The position numbers were made by a program, and so were the translations under genes. Positions 12,798-23,610 of a stretch of DNA of 64,000 nt are shown here, piece by piece. Below the pieces are notes generated by a model that did no database searches, had not been told where the DNA came from, and worked only from the letters and a program-made list of their open reading frames with translations. This stretch comes from Symsagittifera roscoffensis (Eukaryota > Xenacoelomorpha > Acoela > Convolutidae). The stretch covers positions 59,786,312-59,850,311 of the forward strand of contig NC_087066.1 of NCBI RefSeq assembly GCF_963678635.1, in the 5' to 3' direction. Numbering within the stretch: the first letter of the stretch is position 1; each line of letters starts with the position of its first letter.

Positions 12798-13420
12798 TCA
12801 AGAGATTCCCCTTTTTGCGTGTTTATCATCAAGCTCAAGTAATTTTCCACGTCGGCTTTTGAGAATACTGAAGAATATTTTTTGTGAAGATGTATCGCTA
12901 TCTCTTTTTCTGCAATGTAGACTTGTAGGTTGGCGTAGAATTTTTCTGCCTCTGTTTGAATGATAGACTGAAATTGATACTTCTTTTACTTCTCCCTCGA
13001 TCAAGAAATCCCACAGTTGAGTCCCTACGTACCAAGCATCTATGATGGTCTTATCACTCATTCTCGTTACTAGAAGCAGATATTTTAACGGGGTTTTTGA
13101 GATACTGTGGGGGATTGCGTCTGGCCCCTGTTTGAACATGAGTTCCTGTTTCTGATGATCCTGTCGGAAAATCGCTTCATTCTTGTCTTGTTTTCTAATT
13201 CCTTTCTGCAGATCGCATTTGTCTCGTGTGACAGGATGAAATCACAATCTATGATGATGACGATTTCAGAGTAGTCTTTGGAGATATCAAACTTTGGTTT
13301 AATCGTCTGCGTTCTACCGATGATTGATGCTTCAATTCTAGATCAACTGTTTCTTCTCTTTTTTGAGCTTCTTATGATTTATTTTTCGGTGTGCGCGATT
13401 CCTACCCTCATTTGATGGAT
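12798..13420 (-). pseudogene. Decayed macro-like domain of a Gypsy polyprotein, copy 1
   Basis: On the minus strand the peptide KYLLLVTRMSDKTIIDA, then a DFL.E..VKE.S.SVY strand and a SNRGR turn, align with residues ~3105-3156 of the ORF1 polyprotein (KYLCFLVTRATEKQHVDP, DFLVEMDVKELSLPV). After one frame shift the homology continues through an IHLHKKY-like strand that matches the sequence lying beyond the ORF1 stop codon. The copy is dead because of frameshifts and stops. It is useful because it shows the full length of the domain. Confidence 0.65.
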
Positions 13421-15540
13421 CAAATTTTTTTGGCTTCCTCGTCGATGGTGCTGGTTTTTAGTTTCTCGGGAAATATTAAGTGGTTGAACCGAAGCTATCC
13501 ATAAATTTTTCGGTGCTGATAAGATCACATTTTCTATTCATCCATTCGATCATCAAGCATCCACTCATATAATTTCATATTTGACTGTTAACCTTCAATC
13601 TGAATTGCACTGTTCCAGATCCAATTTTTCTATTGGTTATCTGCGTTTTTCTTGCAAAAAATTTTATAGGCTTTGACTTAATTCCATTGATAATCGTTTG
13701 TTTGTCACATCCCCGGTTCTTATAAGTTCCATCTCATTTATTCTCTGGTTTTTTAAAAATTATTATGGAGTCCTCAGGGTTATTGTTATAGGCTACTTCG
13801 TTTTTTTTCTTCAACCTCTGATTCTGTTCATTGTTAGGGTTTTCTTGGCTCCGCAGATGTCTTTAGTTTATAGAAGTCCAGTTGGCTTTACTTCTCCTCA
13901 GCGTAAGAGCTTCCATCTGATTTCACTTCTATCCTCGCATTTTGCTCAAGCTTGAGCTTTCATTGCTGTAAACTTTCTCTCTGAAACACTTTTTGCTGAC
14001 TTCGCAGGCCGGTTCTACCACTAGATAAAGCAGACACTCCATCTACCAGTTTTGCGGCGACCTGATGTGAAGTTTGCCGTCATTCTTGTTCTCAATTTGT
14101 GTGCTCAAGTAATAAAAGTTTTGCCGCTTTTCCTTTGCTCAATCAATAAAATCTGCCTTGGAAATGGATTTGGGTGATCTTGAACGACCCCCTCCTCTTC
14201 TTGGGAAGAATTTTCATTACATTCGATGGGTTTATATTTTGATGCTTTAAATCATATTGTCCTACTGGGTATCGTCGTGAACCCATATTTGTCGGGTTTC
14301 GAGTCTTTCGTTGATGCATCTGAGCTTGAGAAAAGTTTATTCGCTTATATAATCAAACGCCTTTTGTCTCTGTATGGTTTCTCCCGCAAGAAATCCCACA
14401 GTCGAGTCCCTTCGTATCATGCGTCTATGATGGTCTTATCACTCATTCTCGTTACTAGAAACAGATATTTGAATTGGGTTTTGAGACACTGGGGGTATTG
14501 CGTCTGGTCCGTTTGAACACGAGTTCCTTTTTCTGGTGTACTGTCGGAAGATCGCTTCTTTCTTGTCTTGTTTTGATAATCAATTCTGCAGATCGGATTT
14601 GCCTCGTGTGACAGGATGAAATCATCATCTATGATGATGACCTTGTTAGTGAAGTCTTTGAAGCTATCCACCCATTCCTGGTTGCTGAGAACTCTACTTG
14701 CTTTAATATCACGTTTTCTCTTCATCCGCTCGAACATCAAGCATCCATTCTAATATTTTCAAATTTGACTGTTACGTTCAACCTGACATGCACTGTTCCA
14801 GATCCAATTCTTCTTCTGGTTATCTGCGTTTTTCTTGCCAAAAAGTTATGTAGTCTTTGACTTTATGCCATTCATAATCGTTTGCTTGTCACATCCCCAT
14901 TTCTTATAGGTTTCGACTCTTTTCTTCTCTGGTTTTTAAAAATATATTATGAAGTCGTCACGGTTATTGTTATAGGCTACTTTGTTTTTTTCTTCAACCT
15001 CTGATTGTACTCATTGTTAGGGTTTTCTTGGCTCCGCAGATGTCTGTACTTTATAGAAGTCCAGTTGGCTTTACTTCTCCTCAGCGTGTGAGCTTCCATC
15101 AGGTTTCACTTCTATCCTCGCATTTTGCTCAAGCTTGAGCTTTCATTGCTGTAAACTTTCTCTCTGATACATTTTTTGATGAAGTCGCAGGCCCATTCTA
15201 CCACTAGATAAAGCAGACACTCCATTTACCAGTTTTGTGGCGACCTGGTGTGAGGTTTGCCGTCATTCATTTTCTAAATTTTTGTGCACAAGAATAAAAG
15301 TTGTGCCACTTTTCCTTTGCTCAGGCAAAAACGTCTAACTTCTTGATTGATTTGAGTGATCTCGAAAGGCCCCCCATCTTCTTGAGTACCTTTTTCGTTA
15401 CATTTGGTGGGATTATGTTTTGAAGCACTCAATCATATTGTCCTACTGGGTATCGTTGTGAGCTCCTATTTTCGGGCTTTGAGTCTTTCGTTGATTCGTC
15501 TGTGCTTGAGAAAAGTTTCTCCCGCACAGATAATTAAACG
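13003..15540. repeat. Tandem ~1.38-kb duplication at palindrome centre
   Basis: The block beginning AAGAAATCCCACAGT at 13003 recurs at 14388 with about 85-90% identity. Downstream words such as GGCTCCGCAGATGTCT recur (13850 and about 15030), as does the CTACTGGGTATCGT block (about 14261 and 15436). A third, inverted partner lies at 16.4-17.3 kb (for example the complement of GGCTCCGCAGATGTCT near 17190). The unit carries the macro-like remnants. Confidence 0.75.
14400..14740 (-). pseudogene. Decayed macro-like domain of a Gypsy polyprotein, copy 2
   Basis: This minus-strand frame encodes a DDDFILSHE strand followed, after an eroded middle, by KYLFLVTRMSDKTIIDA. It aligns with DSDFILTNR and KYLCFLVTR of the ORF1 C-terminus (about 48537-48750). 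It is part of the 1.38-kb tandem duplication with copy 1 and is truncated relative to it. Confidence 0.6.
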
Positions 15541-15929
15541 CTTTTTGTCTCTGGAAAGCTTTTCGCGCAACTTAGGGGAAAAGTTTTCTTGCCTCCATAG
15601 TATGGGTACAAAAATAAACTACGCCCTCCGGTCAAGATTCTGAAAGGATTTTTGCCATTCGTAAAGCTCTGCTTTTTGTTGTATGCCATTTTGCATTCTG
15701 GAACAATTATTTGTCCCTGTCTGTCATTTATCTGAAACATTATTCTCTCAACATATTCACCAACGTTTTTTTTTCTTTACATCAACTAGAATATTCGCTT
15801 GTCGGTTACATTTTGTCGAGGATGTCTGGGCTCCCCGTGAGAGATAGATTAACGCATGCGTAACTCACGTATACGTTAAAGAGACTAGAAAAAAATTCTT
15901 TCAATCGCTTGGAAGCTTGGAAATAAAAA

Positions 15930-16400
15930 ATTGTGCAGAATGACCACCAGAAGACCTGTATGACGGATTCTGGATTCAATCACATTTTTATTATACGATA
16001 TCAATTCAAGCAACTAGCAGTGGAAGGTGCTTGCCAGACAGCTAAGACTGGAGAAACTTGTCACGTGATAACGCACTGGATCTCGGTTACCTATGGCTTT
16101 TCAATCCGAAAGTGGAAAAAATGTTGCAGGCGATTTAACGAAAGAAGTGTTTCAAATACGCCAGACAAAATATCACAGACAAGCGAATATAATAGGTGAT
16201 AGACAGAAAAAAACGTTAGTGAATATGTTGAGTGTATATTGTTTCAGATGTATGACAGACTAAGAAAAATATTTGTCCTAGGTTGTCGTGACATACGACA
16301 GCCCGCAGCACTCCACGAATGGCATTAATTCCTTCTTGATCTTAATCGGAGGGGAGACGGCCTTCATGTTTTCCTACCCATAGTATGAGGGATTGAAGAT
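15930..16400 (+). pseudogene. Decayed Gypsy integrase fragment
   Basis: A plus-strand frame from 15933 reads DHQKTCMTDSGFN, matching the integrase catalytic core start DHQKICMTDSGYN of the polyprotein at 46812 onward. After a deletion, 16210-16390 encodes a peptide matching the TLVSMLRVYCSRYMTD and YNSTQHSTTG segments. Most of the interval between the catalytic residues is missing, and several stops interrupt the frame. It lies close to the symmetry centre of the palindrome, in the same orientation as the right-arm remnant. Confidence 0.75.
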
Positions 16401-16447
16401 TTTGTGCCAATTTTGCTGAGAGAAAGGCTCCAAGGGATAAAAAAAGA

Positions 16448-16830
16448 GAGTTTTATTATCTGTGCAGGAGAATCAGAGACGAATGATTAAAAAAACTGAG
16501 TCAAAACGATACCCAGAAGGGCAATTTGATTGAATGTTTCAAAGCATAATTTGATTGAATGTTTCACTAAAAATGAGTTTTAATATCTGTGCAGGAGAAT
16601 CAGAGACGAATGATCAGAAAAAACTGGGACAAAACGATACCCAGTAGGGCAATTTGATTGAATGTTTCAAAAGATAATTTTATTGAATGTTTCACTAAAA
16701 ATGAGTTTTAATATCTGTGCAGGAGAGTCAGAGACGAATGATCCGAAAAAAAATTGGATCAAAACGATACCCAGTAGGACAATTTGATTGAATGTTACAA
16801 AACATAATCCCAACAAAAGTAAAGAAAATT
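16448..16830 (-). repeat. Three tandem ~128-bp repeats
   Basis: The word GAGTTTTA(A/T)TATCTGTGCAGG starts at 16448, 16575 and 16703, and each copy is followed by AAAACGATACCCAGWAGG and AATTTGATTGAATG. The units are the reverse complement of sequence near 14240-14360 and 15420-15540, so they belong to the same repeat family as the 1.38-kb unit. Confidence 0.8.
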
Positions 16831-17724
16831 TTTCTGAAAAGAATAGGAATGGGCCATTCGAGATCACCCAAATCCATTTTCAAGGCAGACGTCTAATAGA
16901 CTAAGCAAAGGAACTGCGGCACAATTTCATCGCTTGAGCCCAGAAAGGGAGCACTTGAAGGTCGGCAAACCACACTTCAATTCGCCAGAAAACTTGTAGA
17001 TAAAGGATCTGGACTATCTACGGGTAGAACCAGCCTGCAAAATAAACAAAAAAGGAACCAGAGAGAAAATTTACTGCAATGAAACCTCAAGCTTGACCGA
17101 TAATGCGAGGATTGAGTTGAAATCAGACGAAAGCTAATACGCTGAGGAGGAGTGTAAAAAACCGGACATTTTTGAAATACAGACATCTGCGGAGCCAAGA
17201 AAAACCCCGACAAAGCACACAAGGAGAAGAGGGAAAACAAAGGAGAGAATTTATAAGGAGCGAATTTATAAAGTTCGAGGAAATGAAATTCGGTTAACAT
17301 TGGCAAAAATGTTATTTGTGTTTAAAAATGTTTAATAAACTGTGTCAAAAGTTTGATTCATGGTCAAATCACGAGTGCTATTTAATGGTTGATGCAAGAC
17401 ACTTAGATGTGACTTCTTGTGAAAAGAACTGCAAACCAAAATTGCAACCTCAGAAAATTGTGTTCGATCAATACTTGCCGATGCAAACACTCTCCTATCA
17501 ACGATCCAAATCAAACCGAGGGTTTCAAAAAATGTTTATAGTGGACAACACAATCATTATCTAGTATTCCACGAACTTTTACTTGAAAAAATTTGAATTG
17601 CTCGAACCTAGTCTTGAGTGAAACAGTTTTGAAGTAAAAGTCTTGAATTACGCTATTATACATTATACGAATCTAGCGAGATGTAAAACGGTTTGTCTAA
17701 ATCCGTCTCGGGGGCTTTGAAGAG

Positions 17725-20690
17725 GCCCGCCCTGAACGAGTTATACCAACGCCTGAGAGATTTGGACTACGCCCAAATGGATGAGCGGATAGCAGTGATG
17801 CTCAACGCTGTCTTGCAACTGGAAACCCAAAGCATGAAGTAAGCGAGTCTGTTACGGAAACAGTCATCATGGCAGTGTACAGCATCGATGGGATAATTAA
17901 ACAAGAACAGTCTGATTATGGTTGTCTGCTAAAACTGTAGAGAAATTTGTTTCTGTTTTTTTTATCAAACAGAAACTATGATAAATTTTCTGTTTTGAGA
18001 CGGAACCCGGGCCTTAAAAAACTTCGAGAGTAGTTGGCAGGGGAATTCCCTCTTCACGTCAAGCCAACTGATATGACGTCAATCAGCGAGCAAAACACCA
18101 TCAGTAATTCCAGCACAACAGACCGACGCCGAATTAGCTGACGTAGTTGCATAAATAAAAAAGAATTAGATAAGGACCAAAACGACCAAATTCAGATACA
18201 GCGAGGTTGCAAGCAGCCACGCTAAGATGCGGAGCATGTGCAAATTTTGTACAGAACAGCTGCAAGAGTTTTGAACCGTCTACGCGTGAAGCCTAGGGAA
18301 TCCAATGAAAATCCCCGCAATCCGCTCCAGACCTCAGAATAGGTGGGAGACGGACAAGACTAAAACGGCGCGGCAGTTAACCTAAACAGGATTATGCAGG
18401 AGCAGATGGGGTCCTGGAAGCACGTGGAATCAACATCATCAATGAGAGACTAAGCCCCGATTCAATCAAGTACGATGACTGGACGATGGGTCAGTTAAGC
18501 CCTGACTCCGAACATCAACAACGAAAGGAACCCGATATCATCACTCAAAAGAAATCATTAGGACAGGTTGCTGACTCGAACCCCGAAGCCCATGGATTGA
18601 GGAGAGATTCCTAAATCGTGGAGCTTGTGTTCGATTCGTGGAGCGCTAGTCATTAGTTTCTAGAAGAAAACAATTAAATTTTACAAATTGCACAAAAATA
18701 CAGACTGGAACTCTCAGAGACGGCCAGGATGATTTTCTTTGAATATTCCTCTTGCTGACACAGCCTTGCATATCCGATTGGTTAGTTCCTCTTGTGGTTG
18801 GAGATCTTCTATTGTTTACACGGTTAAGAGCGGTCGGAACAAAAGACACATCTCGAGGTGAACCCCGAACGATGACGCAATTGTCTGAAAGGATTGCTTG
18901 CTTGATGCAGGAACTAAGAATTTAGTTGCTCCTCTGGTACTATCAACTTTCACGGTGCCACACATAATGAAAAGTGACTTGAATCCGTCATGAATGACGC
19001 GAATCCACCATGAGGTCATCTTGTCCCTGAGCCTCTTGGATGTGACTGATCTTAAGAAACAATCACTGCCTTAGAGAAGTTGACCGACGAGATCAATTCC
19101 AACCTGTGACATGGAAATAAGTTGATGAATAAGTGAATAAGATCGTCCAACAGCATTTGATCGTCCAAGATGACCTCGAAGAGCATTTGGTCCATAGCGA
19201 GCTCTTCATTTTTGACCAGTGTCCAAATCCAATCTTCTTTGCATCAAGTTCAATGGACTCAAAGCTTACAGGCTCGACGAGATTTTAATGATAGACCAGC
19301 GAGCAGAAGAAGTTGACAACTTCATACAATCCCACTGGAAAGGGAAGTAAAAACGTCATCTACATCTTAGAGCTCGGTGAATGAAACATATTTGGTCAGT
19401 GAATTGAAAGGAGGGAAGAACATCATCAATCGATCTCTTGACGGATCGACCTCCAAGTCAAAATACTTAAAGCGACTGAGAACATGGACTTTTCAAGAGC
19501 TATCACTTTGCCAGGAGTTGATGAAAGCCCTAAATTTGATGAGCTTGACGTTTGTTGACATGAGCGACAGTTTTTGAGTAGACTGGCTGAAGGTTGAATC
19601 AGTTTTCTCGGGCCTTCACTCTAGAGATAGAAGGGTTACTGGATTCGACAAAAAGGGGGTCTCGGAGGCAATTAACATAAGTACGCAAACTGCAACAGGA
19701 AATCAGCAGTCCATATTGGAGCACCACTAAAAATCAGATTAGTGTCCGGATAGCTACAACCGCGCTCATTTGAAACTGACGTACAATTTTCTGAATCCGT
19801 ACAATTTTCTGAAGGGGAGCAGTGGTGAAGTGGTTACACGTCTCCGCCTCTCAATCGAAAGGTCGGATGTTCGAGGCCCACCATGATCCGTGCTCGTTGC
19901 TTGAGGGTGAGGCAACATTACCCAGCCGAGAAAAATAACCAAGAAAATTGCATGTAGTTCTTAAGCAGGGGCACAACAGCGTTTCGCCGTGATGGGCTGT
20001 ACAGCTCGTATGTTGGTCCTATCCCTCGTGGATAAATGATCTTAATCCCCGAAAAAGGGAGCTGCCAGAAACAGCTTATGCGGGACCAAGATTTTCGATA
20101 TCAGGAAGAAATTGGTGCCTCGAATTTAGGACAATTTTCAACTTTTTACGAACACTAGGACCCGGGCACTATCTGAAATTGTTTTGTCACAAGTCCATAC
20201 TTCATTAGGAGCTCAAACAAGCAATTCTGGCCTAAGACTCTCTGATTAGTGCTGACACCTCTGTGATAGCTATCAAGTCAGATACACCGTATGCATATGA
20301 ACTACATCTGTTCGCCGGAATGAACAATCTATTGCATGCGGTTGGGCATCTTGAGATAATAAAACAAGAGTATCTGCCTCTGTTTAAAATTTTGGGAGAC
20401 AGTACAAAAAATATTTGCTTCCACGGTCGACGTTCGAGAATTGGTTGCCTCGCGAATCGATTCTAAGGCAAGAGTCCATGACTTTCTCGCGCTCTGTCCA
20501 CGCAATGCTAGCACTCTTCAGCTAATGCAATGGTGAGCTGCCCGTAATCGAAAACTCGACGACTTAAGCTAGCGCCCTCCAAACGCAGAACTCGCTGCTT
20601 GCTGGGCGGATATATCTCATGCGGCGAGGAGTATATACAACGTAGCAGACATTATGATTATAATTGATGAAGTACTTTGACTCTAGATGT
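17725..20690 (+). pseudogene. Decayed retroelement ORF2 relative (right arm)
   Basis: The start (about 17727-17850) encodes LYQRLRDLDYAQMDERIAVM, aligning with the ORF2 N-terminal region at 49440-49530. The end (about 20263-20345) encodes a frame containing LFAGMNNLLHAVGHL, aligning with the FAGIND motif of ORF2 at residue 918. Spacing of the two anchors (about 2.6 kb) is close to their spacing in the intact ORF2 (about 2.7 kb), even with a SINE inserted. The middle is scrambled by stops, shifts and other insertions, and the SGNH blocks are not recognisable. The left arm holds the inverted partner. Confidence 0.6.
19814..20052 (+). mobile_element. tRNA-derived SINE
   Basis: The head is tRNA-like, with A-box TGGTGAAGTGG at 19823-19833 and B-box core GTTCGAGGC at 19869-19877. 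An unrelated body follows, ending near TATCCCTCGTGGATAAATG. The same unit occurs inverted in a G-beta intron at 59118-59363. Two unrelated locations with the same ends establish it as a dispersed repeat. It lies in the right palindrome arm only, so it arrived after the arms formed. Confidence 0.8.
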
Positions 20691-23207
20691 CTAATCTGGC
20701 GCGAAAACTGACGAAGTTAAAACGCGACGTTCAGACACGATAATCACAATAATCACCCAGCAGTAAGCAGTCTATTAACGAATGTGTGGTTCACGAATAT
20801 GGAGATTTCACGAGAGTGATTTCCAACAATGGTTCAATGGCGACGGTCAACGATCGCTTGAACAAAGTGGAAGCGAAGAAGTTACTGGAGACAATGGCTA
20901 ACGGCATTCTTGATGCCTGGGTTAGAAAAGGTGGGGAATACAGTCAAAAAGGGAGCAACTCTACTGATTTTCCAGATGTGGGAGTTTCTACTGGGACATC
21001 TAGATTTAACAAATAATTCTAAGATTACCGTGGGGATCTTGGTTTCTAAAGCAAAATATACCACAAAAGCCGCCTTCTAGAAAGATCATGCGAAAGATAC
21101 CTGAGTCTTGGGGTACTTGAAACCCTGTTGGAAAAAAAAGAATTTTTAGAGAGTATGTTTACGAAAAAAAAGTTTACTCAAGCCCTGGTACAGCGAAAAC
21201 TGAGTTTTCCTACCAAATTGCAGCTCGCTCTGTTTGAAGTTTTTCCAAGAGGATTGTTTCATATGGGACCAGTCTTCATTTTCAGTAAAGATGCTGAAGT
21301 CATGAGAATCGATGATTATTTGTCCCTGATCATTCTGACCCATGGATTGTCGCCGGATTGAAGACGCTTTTAGTAAAAACAACCTCTTGATGCACATATG
21401 ATTGGTAAAGATAAAAGGCCTTGGACCAGGATCGATCTAGAAAATGACAATGGAGGGTTGCCCTTTTTTTTCTGTATCTTAGCAATGAAGTCAACACCCC
21501 CCCCCCCCCCCAACTAGTTAGAGTACTAGGGGAGTTTGTAACCTGTGTGTACGATCCTGTAGTGACTTATGCCTTCCCGGATCCGCTCGTATCTGCTTAC
21601 AGATGTTCATTGACCCAGATTAGTCTGGTCAGCGCCCTGTCGGTACTACGCTGTATTGGAACAAATCAAAATTCTTGAGAAAACATGAGTGATGATGTGT
21701 TGAGTTCATGAGTGATGATGTGTTGTTTGGATAGATCCAAGATCCCGATTTGGTAGAGTTTATTTTCATGTGTAAATTGCAATCGAGAATGGGAGGGTGT
21801 AAGAGAGGTCCGATCGAGCCTCATCCAAGTTTTTCTGCAGTCTTGTTCTTCTCGAGAAGATCTCTTAGGAGATTTTGAAAGTCTCAGCGTGGGAGGAAAC
21901 AATCAACCTGGTGAAGTACGAGTTGAATTTACTGATCCCTTCGAAAAAAGTCAATCTTCTAAATGATCCCGAATGTCCTGCATAATTGTTGATTGTTTTT
22001 TTGGTTGTTAACAGTTGACAGCCACCGTAATTCTCAATCAATTTGGTTGAAGTAGTTCAAAGTCTAACCATACTTTTGTCCTAAGAAGGAATAAATAGGA
22101 TAAACCTGTAAGCAAGCTTTGTTGTAATATTTTGAAGGAACAATAGAAAAGACACCGGTGATAATCAGTTTGAAACACTGAATCTTTTCTTTTTGCTTAA
22201 CTTTGATCTGCATTTGGCAGCTGGGCGTTTTTCTTCTTGTTTTAGGTTACATGGTTCCAGACTTTTGAGAAGAGTTTGCTCACATCCTGGAAAAAGTGAA
22301 AAAAATGAGGCTTGAGAAAAGAAGTGAAAAAGTGGCAGGCTTTTGGCAGCCGTCCACGCCTCAAAGATGTTCCTTAGGAGCACGCCAGCCAGGACATATT
22401 TACACATTCAGGGGCGAAAAGCAGCGGTAGCCAAATCAGCGAACCAGTGGCTCTCGCACTTAGAGTTCGAACAAGCACGAGGAGCGAATGACGACCCTCA
22501 CAGTTTACATTGAGCAGAACCAGAACTTGGCTACCTATTTTTGGTAGAACCACTTGATCGTTTTAGAAAAAAAATGCCTGCCACAAACCATCAATAAATG
22601 TTGCCGTTGTCTGCAAAAAAAATTGAACAGATTATAATAAAATCTTCAAATAGCGTTGAAATTTTTCAGAAAGTGCTCGACTTAATATCGAGAAAGAAGG
22701 TTTCTACACCCTACGAGGGTAAGATCTTGGTAATCAATATTGACACATATACCACATTTCTGTCAATATCATCAGGAAAGTTATATATTTGTAAGACTTA
22801 AATTGATGTTTTAAAGTAATAAGTCACAACAATTCTTCTGCCAGCAAGGGTTAATTTTTCTAAAAGAGAAGACCAAATTCGAATGGATCCTGTTCTAGCG
22901 AAAGATCAACTACCGCCTTTATGTCCCATTTCTGCTCGCAACCGCATTTATACAAAAACAGTTTCGATCCTTTCAGTGGCCAAGGTTCGATTTGGGAAGC
23001 GAAATTTGTCATTTCCGGTGAAACCCAATTCACAATTATTACAATCCAAGACTCTCTCAGTAGCCAAGGCTCAGCTGGACATTTCAGAAGTTGGCATCGT
23101 TTCCGAGCCCACAGCACAACTTCTTCGCCCAGCTCGGGGTTATCAGTGGTCCACCGTCAAACGCAAAAGCGCAATCTAAGGCGCCAGAGGCTACTACCTA
23201 AGATGCT

Positions 23208-23610
23208 CCTTGCGCTCCTGGGGAGTTTTTGTTCGTCCTTCGCTATTTTTGGAGCTCTCTCATCCAGTACTTGTGAGTTTTCATAGCTGAGGAGGGCGTC
23301 TGATACTTCATTTGTGTGTATTTCTTTGTGAAGTTTGCGATATTTTTTCAGGTTCAGGGGCTCGTTCAAGAGCACAAGGAGAACCCTCGCTCAAATTCGA
23401 TCCCCTACTCGAAGTCCCTCAACTCGTACAGACACAGAATTGACAGCTCTGTATCCGAATTCTTCCCAGGCTGTAACCTCGAGCCCCATACAACCCAACA
23501 CCTCTTCAACTGTAACCTCAACCCGACGAACCTCAAACCATTTGACCTATGGAAGCAACCCTCGAACCCAACGACGAATAGACGAAATCCTACGGGCAAC
23601 AACGACAACA
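23208..23610 (+). mobile_element. 5'-truncated LINE insertion with 12-bp target-site duplication
   Basis: ACCTAAGATGCT flanks the insert at 23196-23207 and 23611-23622. The left arm holds the single unoccupied site (complement at 7856-7867). The insert encodes the extreme C-terminus of a LINE reverse transcriptase, including an EPHTTQHLFNC motif followed by NPTNL.PFDLW, typical of the last zinc-knuckle-like segment in Jockey/CR1-type elements. It ends in an ACAACGACAACA-like simple tail with no poly(A). The coding frame is open over the short piece, but the element is only 403 bp and inactive. Confidence 0.85.
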
